A DNA stretch of 64,000 nt from Nioella sp965215655 (GTDB taxonomy: Bacteria > Pseudomonadota > Alphaproteobacteria > Rhodobacterales > Rhodobacteraceae), in the NCBI RefSeq assembly GCF_965215655.1, contig NZ_OZ244111.1, forward strand, positions 1,364,001 through 1,428,000. The letters run 5' to 3'. The translations under genes were made by a program, and so were the position numbers. Of this stretch, positions 1 to 6,728 are shown one piece after another. Each line of letters begins with the position of its first letter. The first letter of the stretch is position 1. The notes beneath the pieces were generated by a model that searched no databases, was not told where the DNA came from, and worked only from the letters and a program-made list of their open reading frames with translations.

Positions 1-635
1 TGACGCTCCATGCCGCCAAGGGGCTGGAATTTCCCGCCGTCTTCCTGCCGGGGTGGGAGGACGGGCTTTTCCCCAGTCAACGCGCCATGGATGAGGAAGG
101 GCTGAAGGGCCTCGAAGAGGAGCGGCGGCTGGCCTATGTGGGCATCACGCGGGCGGAGGAGATCTGCACGATTTCCTTCGCAGGGAACCGGCGCGTCTAT
201 GGCCAGTGGCAATCGCAATTGCCAAGCCGTTTCATCGACGAACTGCCGGAAGCGCATGTGGAGGTGCTGACCCCGCCGGGGCTCTATGGCCATCAGGGCA
301 GCATGGGCGGTGCGCAGGATTATGGCCGCTCGGGGCTGGAAGAACGCGCCGTGCGGGCCGATGTCTACAACTCGCCGGGCTGGAAGCGGCTTCATGCCAA
401 TACCGGCGCGCGGGGCATGAGCCAGCCGCGCGAATCGCGCAACTTCACCATCGACGCTTCGGCAGAATCGGCTTTCACCATCGGTGAGCGGGTCTTTCAC
501 CAGAAATTCGGCTACGGCCGGGTGGAGGGCGTGGAAGGCGACAAGCTGGAGATCGCCTTCGACAAGGCGGGCATAAAGCGGGTCGTGGGCCGGTTCCTGG
601 TGGCCGCCGATCAGGCCGACGACGTGCCGTTCTAG
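1..635 (+). CDS. uvrD: UvrD/PcrA-type DNA helicase, C-terminal part
   Basis: The 5' end lies outside the window; the reading frame is open from base 3 to the stop at 633-635. The visible part carries helicase motif V (TLHAAKGLEF) at its start, then motif VI (RRLAYVGITRAE). It ends with a small basic/acidic domain starting FTIGERVFHQKFGYG, the Tudor-like tail typical of PcrA/UvrD that in other bacteria contacts RNA polymerase. The family is a superfamily 1 3'-5' helicase acting in nucleotide excision and mismatch repair. About 210 residues of a protein usually 720-800 long are seen. The PcrA/UvrD assignment is firm; distinction from close SF1 paralogues such as Rep rests on the tail. Confidence 0.93.
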   Translation, partial: TLHAAKGLEFPAVFLPGWEDGLFPSQRAMDEEGLKGLEEERRLAYVGITRAEEICTISFAGNRRVYGQWQSQLPSRFIDELPEAHVEVLTPPGLYGHQGSMGGAQDYGRSGLEERAVRADVYNSPGWKRLHANTGARGMSQPRESRNFTIDASAESAFTIGERVFHQKFGYGRVEGVEGDKLEIAFDKAGIKRVVGRFLVAADQADDVPF

Positions 636-684
636 AAGTCGGGCTCGCAGGCTTGCCGCCATCAGGGCGTTGCGGCACAGGCTT

Positions 685-942
685 CTAGCCGAACTTGAGA
701 TTTCGTGCCCGCCCTATCAGGTCCGGTTTCACTCTGAATGATTGTCTGGCGCCGTTGTAGTCAGGCGTAAAGGTCACCGATTTTCCTGCAAGCGACTGAG
801 GAGATGTATGCAGAAGGAGTGTATCGACCTCGCAAAACCAGTAAGTCTGGCCATCTTCACCATCGATGTATCCCTTGCCGGTATCTACTTTGTAGGCGTA
901 ACCCATCCCATCGCAGATGCTGCGTGATACTGTCCCCTTCAA
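685..942 (-). CDS. small protein of unknown function, possibly cold-shock-like fold
   Basis: 85-residue frame starting at TTG (940-942), chosen because GGAGGG sits four to five bases upstream, a strong ribosome-binding site. The middle (GKGYIDGEDGQTYWF) and the tail (KSVTFTPDYNGARQSFRV) are spaced like the RNP-type strands and closing strand of cold-shock / OB-fold domains. That is a pattern impression, not a family match. Base composition is visibly less GC-rich than neighbouring genes, hinting at recent arrival. It lies alone between the convergent end of uvrD and the end of the lysE gene. It could be a spurious frame, but the RBS and composition argue for a real gene. Confidence 0.5.
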   Translation of the reverse strand: MKGTVSRSICDGMGYAYKVDTGKGYIDGEDGQTYWFCEVDTLLLHTSPQSLAGKSVTFTPDYNGARQSFRVKPDLIGRARNLKFG

Positions 943-1010
943 TTTACCCTCCGGTCCAAGACGCTATGGCTACTGTTCGGGCCTGCATGGTCGATGTCAA
1001 GCAGTCCCGA

Positions 1011-1607
1011 TCAGCCGATCAAGATCGGCACGAGCGACGCGACCAGCAGCAGCGCCATTACGATATTGAACGCCCGCAGTCGTGCGCCGGTGCCAAGAAA
1101 ACGCTTCACCTGCACCCCCATCCACGCCCAGACTCCGACCGAGGGCAGGTTGATGCAGGCAAAGACAACCGCAACCATCAGCGCCCCGGTCCAGCCTGCG
1201 CCTTCGGGGGCGTAGTTCGTTTGCGCGGTGATCGACATGAAGATCGCCTTGGGGTTCACCCATTGGAACGCTGCGGCCTGAAGGAAGGTCAGGGGCGTGC
1301 CGACGGGCTGGCCCTCTTTCGGGGGTGCGGCGTTGGCGATCTTCCACGCCAGCCACAGAAGATAGGCGGAACAGAGCACCGTCAGCACGATCCTGACGAC
1401 CGGAAAGCTCTCGAACACCTGCACCAGCCCCAGGCCCAGGATGAAGGTCATGAACCCGTGGCCCAGGCTGACGCCCGCCATATGGGGCAGGGTGCGCGCC
1501 AGACCGAAATTGGCACCCGAGGCCATCAGCATCAGGTTATTGGGCCCCGGCGTGATCGAGGTGGCGAGCGCATAGCCCATGAGGGCGAGGATCAGATCTT
1601 GTGTCAT
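1011..1607 (-). CDS. LysE/RhtB family amino-acid exporter
   Basis: 198 residues from the ATG at 1605-1607; a longer frame runs into the divergent regulator gene and is not credible. The N-terminus has the family signature SITPGPNNLMLMASG after the first membrane segment, and about five to six hydrophobic segments follow, the usual size and topology. The family exports amino acids or their derivatives through the inner membrane, driven by proton exchange. It is transcribed away from an Lrp/AsnC regulator 73 bp upstream, a common pairing in which the regulator senses the exported amino acid. The substrate cannot be read from the sequence. Confidence 0.92.
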   Translation of the reverse strand: MTQDLILALMGYALATSITPGPNNLMLMASGANFGLARTLPHMAGVSLGHGFMTFILGLGLVQVFESFPVVRIVLTVLCSAYLLWLAWKIANAAPPKEGQPVGTPLTFLQAAAFQWVNPKAIFMSITAQTNYAPEGAGWTGALMVAVVFACINLPSVGVWAWMGVQVKRFLGTGARLRAFNIVMALLLVASLVPILIG

Positions 1608-1680
1608 GGTGCTGACGTTAGGCGGTCCCACGCGAAATGTAATTGCAAAGTGACGCCTTCGGGCGCAAAATGCGCAAGAA
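1608..1680. promoter_or_regulatory. shared promoter/operator between lysE-type and Lrp-type genes
   Basis: The 73-bp divergent intergenic stretch is AT-richer than its surroundings. It contains the small dyad GCGCA-aaa-TGCGC at 1663-1675, just upstream of the regulator start. By position it should hold both promoters and the Lrp-type operator. The operator assignment is inference. Confidence 0.45.
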
Positions 1681-2133
1681 ATGACGAAGATAGACGAAAA
1701 AGACCGCCAGATATTGCAGGAACTGTCCCGTGACGGGCGGATCAGTAATCTGGAATTGGCCGCCCGCGTGGCCTTGTCTCCCTCGGCCTGCCTGCGCCGG
1801 GTGCAGGCGTTGGAGGCGGCGGGGGTCATCACCGGCTATCGCGCGGTGCTCGACCCGGTGAAGATGGGCGTGGGCTTCACCGCCTATCTGACCGTCGGTC
1901 TGGGCGAGCATTCCAAACAGGCGCAGGCGGCGTTCGAACGCGCCATTTCCCGCAGCCCGGAAGTGCGTGAGTGCCACAACATCACCGGCAATGTGGAATA
2001 CCTGCTGCGCGTCGAGGCGGCCGATCTGGTGGCCTATAAGCGCTTTCACACCGATATTCTGGGCGACATTCCGCAGGTGGCGACGATCACGACACATGTG
2101 GTCATGGCCTCGCCCAAGGATGAGCGCGCCTGA
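1681..2133 (+). CDS. Lrp/AsnC family transcriptional regulator
   Basis: 150 residues, the usual family length. An N-terminal winged helix-turn-helix (DEKDRQILQELSRDGR, then LAARVALSPSACLRRVQALEAAGVI) occupies roughly residues 5-60. A C-terminal RAM/AsnC ligand-binding domain follows, with the conserved VRECHNITGNVEYLLRVEA segment. Lrp-type proteins are DNA-binding oligomers responding to amino acids. The divergent LysE exporter makes it the likely controller of amino-acid export. It ends about 10 bp before the T-tract side of the minus-strand sRNA array terminator, so the two transcription units converge. Confidence 0.93.
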   Translation: MTKIDEKDRQILQELSRDGRISNLELAARVALSPSACLRRVQALEAAGVITGYRAVLDPVKMGVGFTAYLTVGLGEHSKQAQAAFERAISRSPEVRECHNITGNVEYLLRVEAADLVAYKRFHTDILGDIPQVATITTHVVMASPKDERA

Positions 2134-2151
2134 CACCCGGACAACTTCTGA

Positions 2152-2199
2152 AAATGAAAAAGGCGGTGACACCCAGGGAGGAGGAAGGGTGCCACCGCC
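2152..2199 (-). terminator. Rho-independent terminator closing the DUF1127/sRNA array
   Basis: On the minus strand a 13-bp near-perfect stem (arms 2187-2199 and 2162-2174, one G-U type mismatch) encloses a loop with CCTCCTCCC. It is followed at once by TTTTTCATTTT. It is both the last stem-loop of the array and a canonical terminator; none of the other ten hairpins has a T-tract. Confidence 0.8.
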
Positions 2200-2236
2200 A
2201 GATCTCAGCGTCCTTAAAGGGAGGAGGAGGGACGCC
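2162..2236 (-). ncRNA. CcsR-type sRNA unit 5 (two CCUCCUCCC stem-loops)
   Basis: Two hairpins: arms 2230-2235/2208-2213 with the loop motif complement of GGGAGGAGG at 2219-2227, and the terminator hairpin 2162-2199 with the motif at 2176-2184. Grouping into a two-hairpin unit follows R. sphaeroides CcsR1-4, whose sRNAs each carry two CCUCCUCCC loops. The unit boundaries are inferred, not visible. Confidence 0.65.
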
Positions 2237-2244
2237 GAACTTTG

Positions 2245-2279
2245 GGGCCGTTTGGAAAGGGAGGAGATCCACCCGGCCC
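2245..2279 (-). ncRNA. single CcsR-type stem-loop with shortened motif
   Basis: Outer stem GGGCCG/CGGCCC (2245-2250, 2274-2279) and inner stem TGGA/TCCA (2253-2256, 2268-2271) present GGGAGGAG (2259-2266, plus-strand sense) in the loop. The last G of the nine-base motif is replaced. It has no partner hairpin, so it looks like a decayed or half unit between units 4 and 5. Confidence 0.55.
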
Positions 2280-2292
2280 GTATTGTTGTGAG

Positions 2293-2362
2293 GCGGCGGC
2301 GCCAGGGAGGAGGAGAGGCGCCGCCGCGTAATGACGGGTCCTGGGGGAGGAGTCGGACCCGT
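2293..2362 (-). ncRNA. CcsR-type sRNA unit 4 (two stem-loops)
   Basis: On the minus strand an 8-bp perfect stem comes first (2334-2341/2355-2362), with the shortened motif at 2345-2352. A perfect 11-bp GC stem follows (2293-2303/2317-2327), with the full motif at 2305-2313. The repeat period to unit 3 is about 100 bp. Confidence 0.7.
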
Positions 2363-2369
2363 ATGCAGT

Positions 2370-2383
2370 GCCCCGGCCGGGGC
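2370..2383. repeat. GC palindrome in sRNA-array spacer (copy 1)
   Basis: GCCCCGGCCGGGGC is a perfect 14-base palindrome between units 3 and 4. Its flanks (gtg before, then ggaat and atcgggcg) match the second spacer at 2469-2482. The spacers were therefore duplicated together with the hairpin pairs. Confidence 0.6.
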
Positions 2384-2392
2384 GGAATATCG

Positions 2393-2461
2393 GGCGGCGA
2401 CACCGGGGAGGAGGAGTGGTGCCGCCGCCAATCACGGACCTAAGGGAGGAGGACGGTCCGT
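2393..2461 (-). ncRNA. CcsR-type sRNA unit 3 (two stem-loops)
   Basis: A perfect 7-bp stem 2434-2440/2455-2461 has the full motif at 2444-2452. The second stem is 12 bp, 2393-2404/2418-2429, with one mismatch and the full motif at 2406-2414. Layout and spacing are the same as units 2 and 4. Confidence 0.7.
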
Positions 2462-2468
2462 AACTGGT

Positions 2469-2482
2469 GCCCCGTCGGGGGC
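2469..2482. repeat. GC palindrome in sRNA-array spacer (copy 2)
   Basis: GCCCC-gtc-GGGGGC between units 2 and 3 is the counterpart of 2370-2383, with a one-base change in the loop. It may be a processing signal or only a by-product of tandem duplication. Confidence 0.55.
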
Positions 2483-2491
2483 GGTATGTCG

Positions 2492-2565
2492 GGCGATGAC
2501 ACCAAGGGAGGAGGAGGTGCCACCGCCAGTCTACGAACCCTCAAGGGAGGAGGAGAGGTTCCGTA
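2492..2565 (-). ncRNA. CcsR-type sRNA unit 2 (two stem-loops)
   Basis: The first stem is 2532-2539/2557-2565, with one bulge and the full motif at 2545-2553. The second stem is 12 bp, 2492-2503/2516-2527, with two wobble-type mismatches and the full motif at 2506-2514. Confidence 0.7.
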
Positions 2566-2597
2566 TCCGGCTTGCCCGCGTGGGGCCTTGTCTTTCG

Positions 2598-2667
2598 GCG
2601 GCGGCGCCAGGGGGGAGGAGAGGCGCCGCCGCAGGGCTGCCGGTTAAAGGGAGGAGGAAACCGGCAG
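2598..2667 (-). ncRNA. CcsR-type sRNA unit 1 (two stem-loops), first after DUF1127
   Basis: It starts 19 bp after the DUF1127 stop codon with no terminator between, so co-transcription is likely. A perfect 9-bp stem 2637-2645/2659-2667 has the full motif at 2649-2657. A perfect 11-bp stem 2598-2608/2622-2632 has GGGAGGAG (plus-strand sense) at 2613-2620. The 11-bp stem is nearly identical to that in unit 4. Confidence 0.72.
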
Positions 2668-2685
2668 TGTTTTATGTCGTGTCGG

Positions 2686-2907
2686 TCAGGCGGTCTGACC
2701 GTAGGCCGCCTCATGCGCGATGGCGCGGATGGAGGCCCGGGAAATGCCCAGATCGTTCAGGTCGCGGTCGCTCAGCTCGCGCAGTTCGGTCAGCGTGTTG
2801 CGATAGACGCGCCATGCGGCGTAGGCTTCCGCGGCTTGCTCGCGGATTTCTGCGAAACGGGCCAGCAGCGAGAGCGAGCCGGTATGGGTTTGAGTTGCGT
2901 AGGCCAT
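2686..2907 (-). CDS. ccaF1: DUF1127 small protein (CcaF1-like)
   Basis: 73 residues. The C-terminal half is the DUF1127 core (WRVYRNTLTELRELSDRDLNDLGISRASI split at the usual place), an arginine-rich helical domain. In R. sphaeroides the DUF1127 protein CcaF1 lies directly ahead of the CcsR sRNAs, is an RNA-binding protein affecting their processing, and the unit is induced by heat and oxidative stress through RpoHI/RpoHII. The same order and the very short gap to the first stem-loop support the same role here. The symbol is transferred by synteny and domain, not by full-length comparison. Confidence 0.85.
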   Translation of the reverse strand: MAYATQTHTGSLSLLARFAEIREQAAEAYAAWRVYRNTLTELRELSDRDLNDLGISRASIRAIAHEAAYGQTA

Positions 2908-3101
2908 ATGCCTTGATCCTTCAGTCGGTTGGTCCGGCGGTCAGCGTCGCGTCTTTCTGGCGGCGATCCGTGTCGGCCCGTGTTTGTTTCGATGATCAAA
3001 AAATATCGCAATGCTGCGCTTGCACAATCCCCGAGTTCGTCAATGCTGCCATGCAGAAAGCGCATAACGTGGACGTAAGCTGCTCAAATTGCAGGCTTAC
3101 C
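2908..3101. other. leader of the DUF1127/sRNA transcript, no gene
   Basis: No credible reading frame. The part nearest DUF1127 (2908-2985) is GC-rich. Around 2986-3040 there is an AT-rich patch; on the minus strand it reads TTGTGC, 14 bases, GATATT, a possible but imperfect promoter for the sRNA unit. If the unit is RpoH-dependent as in R. sphaeroides, the promoter should be here; I cannot assign it firmly. Confidence 0.35.
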
Positions 3102-3129
3102 TTGGGTCAAAGCTGCCTAAAACTATATG
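3102..3129 (+). promoter_or_regulatory. candidate housekeeping promoter of apbC/mrp
   Basis: TTGGGT (3102-3107), a 16-base spacer, then TATATG (3124-3129) resembles a sigma-70 promoter. It would start transcription near 3136, about 80 bp before the ATG. Sequence resemblance only. Confidence 0.4.
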
Positions 3130-3218
3130 CTGTCTGAATCTTTTAGGGGGGGTGCATGGATGGGCAAAGCGTCCTATCTGTTCGACAACACATGCGCTGC
3201 AACAGGAAGGGGCCAGAT

Positions 3219-4304
3219 ATGAGCCAGACCCGCGAAACGATCCTCGCCGCACTGGACAAGCTGTCGTTGCCCGATGGCGGCACGCTCGTCAGCCGCGATT
3301 TGGTTCGGGCCTTGCAGATCACCGGCGGCAAGGTCGCCTTTGTGATCGAGGCCCCGTCGCCGGAAGACGCGCGCCGCCTGTCTCCGGTGCGCGATGCCGC
3401 AGAGGCCCTGGTCAAGGGCCTGCCGGGGGTGGAGAGCGCGACAGTCGCCCTGACCGCACATGGGCCGTCCGCCAAGCCCGCGCCGGGGCAGGGGGAACCG
3501 CCGAGCCTGAAGATCGGCGGCCACCCCAAGCCGCAGCAGGGGTCGATGAAACCCGCAACGGTAAAAAGCATCATCGCCGTGGGCTCGGGCAAGGGTGGTG
3601 TGGGAAAATCCACCGTGTCCTCCAACCTCGCCGTTGCGCTGGCGCGACAGGGGCGCAAGGTGGGGCTGCTCGACGCCGATATCTACGGGCCCTCGCAGCC
3701 GCGCATGATGGGGGTGAACAAACGTCCTGCCTCGCCCGATGGCAAAACCATCCTGCCACTGCACAATCACGGGGTCACGCTCATGTCGCTTGGCTTGATG
3801 CTGCCCGAGGATCAGGCGGTGGTCTGGCGCGGGCCGATGCTGATGGGGGCGCTGCAACAGATGCTGACCCAGGTGGAGTGGGGCGATCTGGATGTGCTGA
3901 TTGTCGATCTGCCGCCCGGCACCGGTGATGTGGCCATGACCCTGTGCCAGAAATCCGAGGTGACGGGCGCGATTGTCGTTTCGACCCCGCAGGACGTGGC
4001 GCTGCTGGACGCCAAGAAGGCCATCAACATGTTCCAGACCCTGAAAACCCCGATTCTGGGGCTGATCGAGAACATGTCGGTGTTCCATTGCCCCAATTGC
4101 GGGCACGAGGAACATATCTTTGGTCATGGCGGTGTGCGGTCCGAGGCTGACCGGATCGGCGTGCCGTTCCTGGGGGAACTTCCGATTTCGCTGGAAACCC
4201 GGCTTGCAGGCGATGGCGGCACTCCGATCGCGGCGGGCGAGGGGCCGATGGCGGAGGCCTATGCCAGCCTTGCCACCCGACTCGTCGAGGGCGGAATGGC
4301 CTGA
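3219..4304 (+). CDS. apbC: Mrp/NBP35/ApbC family P-loop iron-sulfur carrier
   Basis: 361 residues from the ATG at 3219, preferred over the upstream in-frame start because aggaagggg precedes it and the protein then begins with the standard MIP18-like domain (residues 1-90). The deviant Walker A GSGKGGVGKS is at residues 122-131 and the cluster-binding CPNC at 291-294. These proteins bind a bridging [4Fe-4S] cluster as dimers in the cytoplasm and hand it to apo-enzymes. A Pro/Gly-rich linker joins the two domains. The gene stands alone, with its own terminator, before the dcw cluster. Confidence 0.95.
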   Translation: MSQTRETILAALDKLSLPDGGTLVSRDLVRALQITGGKVAFVIEAPSPEDARRLSPVRDAAEALVKGLPGVESATVALTAHGPSAKPAPGQGEPPSLKIGGHPKPQQGSMKPATVKSIIAVGSGKGGVGKSTVSSNLAVALARQGRKVGLLDADIYGPSQPRMMGVNKRPASPDGKTILPLHNHGVTLMSLGLMLPEDQAVVWRGPMLMGALQQMLTQVEWGDLDVLIVDLPPGTGDVAMTLCQKSEVTGAIVVSTPQDVALLDAKKAINMFQTLKTPILGLIENMSVFHCPNCGHEEHIFGHGGVRSEADRIGVPFLGELPISLETRLAGDGGTPIAAGEGPMAEAYASLATRLVEGGMA

Positions 4305-4341
4305 TCGGGCCGCTGCCGACGCTGGAACATCATGGGAATTG

Positions 4342-4372
4342 CCCCCGGATCGCACCGCGACCGGGGGTTTTT
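4342..4372 (+). terminator. Rho-independent terminator after apbC
   Basis: CCCCCGG (4342-4348) pairs with CCGGGGG (4361-4367), followed by TTTTT (4368-4372), 38 bp after the apbC stop. Confidence 0.8.
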
Positions 4373-4813
4373 CGTGGAAATCTGGAAAAAAATCCCATGC
4401 CCTGTGGCGCAAGAATCACAGCCATATCTTGTGGTTTGATCTCCTAGCACCACTCCATCTGCGCAAATCGGGATGATTTCACCCCCAAGATGCTGTGTTC
4501 TGGGGTGGCTCCCGGCAAGATCTGGGGAATTTTCCCATAAAAAGGGATTGATTGGGAAAACATTCCATGAGACAACAATCACACAGCAAACGAGATCACC
4601 GGGGCCAAGGCGACAGACCAAGGACCGGAAAACAAAAAACGGCAGTTTCATACAGGCAATCTCATTCGCTGACATAGAGAGATCCGGCGCGCGGGCAGAG
4701 CAGACATCCCCCCCCCAGGTAATGCGCGCGTAGTCGGACACCCCAGAAATGGGACGAGGGCGGCGGATTGAGCAGTGGCAGCTTGCTCGATCCGCCGTTG
4801 TCCTTTCGGGGAC
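4373..4813. other. long AT-richer leader ahead of the dcw cluster
   Basis: About 440 bp without a convincing gene. An 86-codon frame at 4473-4733 has no RBS and atypical composition. The stretch is clearly AT-richer than the flanking genes, carries a MraZ-type repeat cluster (4523-4560), and must contain the main dcw promoter. A long 5' leader before mraZ is usual in this gene order. Confidence 0.55.
4523..4560. promoter_or_regulatory. candidate MraZ operator (10-bp-phased GGG repeats)
   Basis: TGGGG at 4523, AGGGA at 4543 and TGGGA at 4553 fall on one 10-bp phase. An inverted TGGGAAAA (4530-4537 on the other strand) overlaps the first. MraZ proteins bind TGGGN repeats spaced by five bases upstream of their own operon and repress it, so autoregulation is expected. 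The E. coli pattern has three adjacent repeats; here one position of the series is inverted. Confidence 0.5.
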
Positions 4814-4843
4814 ATGAACGAGGGACAGGTAAGGACGGGGACA

Positions 4844-5356
4844 GTGGAGCGCAGGTTTCAGGGCGAAAGCCTGAACAAGGTAGACGGAAAGGGCCGGGTG
4901 TCGATCCCGGTCAAGTTCCGTCGCGTGCTCCAGAATTCCGACAGCGAATACACCCCCGGCGGCGCGCCGCGCCTTTATATCGCCTATGGCGACCCCAAGA
5001 AGAATTACCTCGAATGCCTCTCCGGCGATGCGTTTGACGAGATCGACGCGATGATCAAATCCGTGCAGCGCGGCACGCCGCTGCGCGCGGTGCTGGAGCA
5101 TTTCTACTACGCCAAATGCGAGGCGACGACGGTGGATGACACCGGCCGCCTCGTCCTGCCGCCTGCCGCGCGGGACAAGATCGACCTGGGTGCCGAAGCC
5201 TTGTTCCAGGGCAAGGGCGACCAGTTCCACATCCTCAACCCCGAGGCCGGCAAGGAAGCCGAAGACAATATCGAGGCCCTTCTGGCCTCGCTCGGACAGG
5301 GCGATTTCTTCGACCCGCTCAGTCTGGTGGGCCAATCCGCGGGTGATCCGGAATGA
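4844..5356 (+). CDS. mraZ: MraZ, transcriptional repressor of the dcw operon
   Basis: 170 residues from GTG 4844, chosen because MraZ proteins begin only a few residues before the first RFxGES block and aagga lies upstream. An ATG at 4814 would add ten residues. Two SpoVT/AbrB-like swapped-hairpin repeats are visible: RRFQGESLNKVDGKGRVSIPVKF at the start, and TTVDDTGRLVLPPAARDKI near residues 88-106. The family forms ring-shaped oligomers that bind the repeats in their own leader. The gene opens the dcw cluster and overlaps rsmH by ATGA (5353-5356), so the two are translationally coupled. Confidence 0.93.
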   Translation: MERRFQGESLNKVDGKGRVSIPVKFRRVLQNSDSEYTPGGAPRLYIAYGDPKKNYLECLSGDAFDEIDAMIKSVQRGTPLRAVLEHFYYAKCEATTVDDTGRLVLPPAARDKIDLGAEALFQGKGDQFHILNPEAGKEAEDNIEALLASLGQGDFFDPLSLVGQSAGDPE

Positions 5357-6366
5357 CCGGCGGCGCGGCATCCGATAGTTCGGCAGCCGAGCCCCATATC
5401 CCCGTGCTTCTCGATGCGATCCTGAATGCGGTCGCGCCGGTCAGCGGTGTGTGGCTCGATGGCACGTTCGGGGCGGGCGGTTATTCCCGTGGGCTGCTGG
5501 CAGCCGGGGCAGACCGGGTGATCGGTGTCGACCGCGACCCGCTGGCCTTTCAGATGGCGGCCCCTTGGGCGGCCGAATATGGCGACCGGCTGATCCTCGT
5601 GGAGGGCACGTTTTCCGAGTTGGACCAGCACGCGGCCAAGGCCGGGTTTCCGCAGCTTGATGGCGTGGTGCTCGATCTGGGCGTGTCCTCGATGCAGCTC
5701 GACCTGGCCGAACGCGGGTTCTCCTTCATGCGCGACGGGCCATTGGACATGCGCATGGGGCAGGCGGGGCCATCGGCGGAAGACCTGGTGAACGACGCAC
5801 CGGAAGCGGCGCTGGCCGATATTCTTTTCCACTACGGTGAGGAACGCGCCGCGCGCCGGATCGCCAAGGCGATTGTCAAGGCGCGAACTGAAAACCGTAT
5901 TAATTCTACTCTGCAACTAGCTGGCATCGTTGAAAAATGTCTTCCTCGGGCCAAGCCGGGGCAAAGTCACCCGGCGACCCGCAGCTTCCAGGCGATCCGC
6001 ATTGCGGTGAATGATGAATTCGGACAGCTGGCCGATGGTCTGATGGCCGCCGAACGCGCCCTTGCGCCGGGTGGGCAACTGGCTGTTGTGACCTTCCATT
6101 CGCTCGAAGACCGCATCGCCAAACGCTTCCTGCAAGACCGGGCCAGCTTCGGCGGTGGCGGCTCACGTTACGCGCCCGAGGCGGCCGCCCGAGATCCCGG
6201 TTTCACCCTGACTCCGCGCCGGGCCATTGCGCCCGATGCCGAGGAGATTGCCCGCAACCCCCGCGCCCGGTCCGCCAAGTTGCGCGTTGCGCGCCGCACC
6301 CATACCCCCGCCGCCGCCCCGGATGGAGACATCCTCGGGCTGCCCCGCCTGTCGGAGATCCTGTAG
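5353..6366 (+). CDS. rsmH: 16S rRNA m4C1402 methyltransferase RsmH
   Basis: 337 residues, normal for the family. After HIPVLLDAIL comes the SAM-binding loop GTFGAGGYS (about residues 37-45), then LDLGVSSMQLD and RGFSFMRDGPLDMRM. The C-terminus contains the VVTFHSLEDRIAKRF segment. It methylates N4 of C1402 in 16S rRNA at the P site. Position directly after mraZ is the conserved dcw order. Two bases separate it from ftsL. Confidence 0.97.
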   Translation: MTGGAASDSSAAEPHIPVLLDAILNAVAPVSGVWLDGTFGAGGYSRGLLAAGADRVIGVDRDPLAFQMAAPWAAEYGDRLILVEGTFSELDQHAAKAGFPQLDGVVLDLGVSSMQLDLAERGFSFMRDGPLDMRMGQAGPSAEDLVNDAPEAALADILFHYGEERAARRIAKAIVKARTENRINSTLQLAGIVEKCLPRAKPGQSHPATRSFQAIRIAVNDEFGQLADGLMAAERALAPGGQLAVVTFHSLEDRIAKRFLQDRASFGGGGSRYAPEAAARDPGFTLTPRRAIAPDAEEIARNPRARSAKLRVARRTHTPAAAPDGDILGLPRLSEIL

Positions 6367-6368
6367 CC

Positions 6369-6728
6369 ATGCGCGGTTTCCTCACCTTCCTTGCTGCCGT
6401 CGCCGTGGTCGCCCTTGGTTACTGGGCCTATCACCAGAATATCCAGACGCAGCAGGCATTGCGCGAGGTGGAGCGTCTGCAACGCGCCATCGTGGTGGAA
6501 CGCGAACGGCTTGGCGTTCTGCGCGCCGAATGGGCCTATCTGAACCGCCCCGACCGGCTGCGCGAGCTGGTGGACCTGAATTTCGAACGGCTGAACCTTC
6601 TGCCCATGACCCCCGACCAGTTCGCGGTGATGGATGAGGTGATCTGGCGCCCCGAGACACCCGAACCCCTTGAGGCAGAGGTGGAAGACATCCTCTTCAG
6701 TGCCTCGGAAGGGGAGGACACGCCATGA
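6369..6728 (+). CDS. ftsL: cell division protein FtsL
   Basis: 119 residues: a short cytoplasmic start, one membrane segment (about residues 4-20, FLTFLAAVAVVALGYWAY) and a periplasmic heptad-rich coiled coil from about 25 to 70. FtsL with FtsB and FtsQ recruits and activates FtsW/FtsI in the divisome. Sequence conservation is low in this family, so the call rests on size, topology and the slot between rsmH and ftsI, with an ATGA overlap to the latter. Confidence 0.9.
   Translation: MRGFLTFLAAVAVVALGYWAYHQNIQTQQALREVERLQRAIVVERERLGVLRAEWAYLNRPDRLRELVDLNFERLNLLPMTPDQFAVMDEVIWRPETPEPLEAEVEDILFSASEGEDTP

Noticed and set aside
2152..2690. CRISPR array
   Set aside because: The constant element is only nine bases and always sits in the loop of a hairpin with a different stem. 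There are no uniform spacers and no cas genes.
2331..3137. Reading frames across the sRNA array (up to 268 codons)
   Set aside because: They translate the repeats into Gly/Arg/Pro-rich products in several frames at once; the hairpin structure explains the sequence better.
4473..4733. 86-codon frame in the mraZ leader
   Set aside because: No RBS, no conserved pattern, crosses the MraZ-type operator repeats and has leader-like composition.
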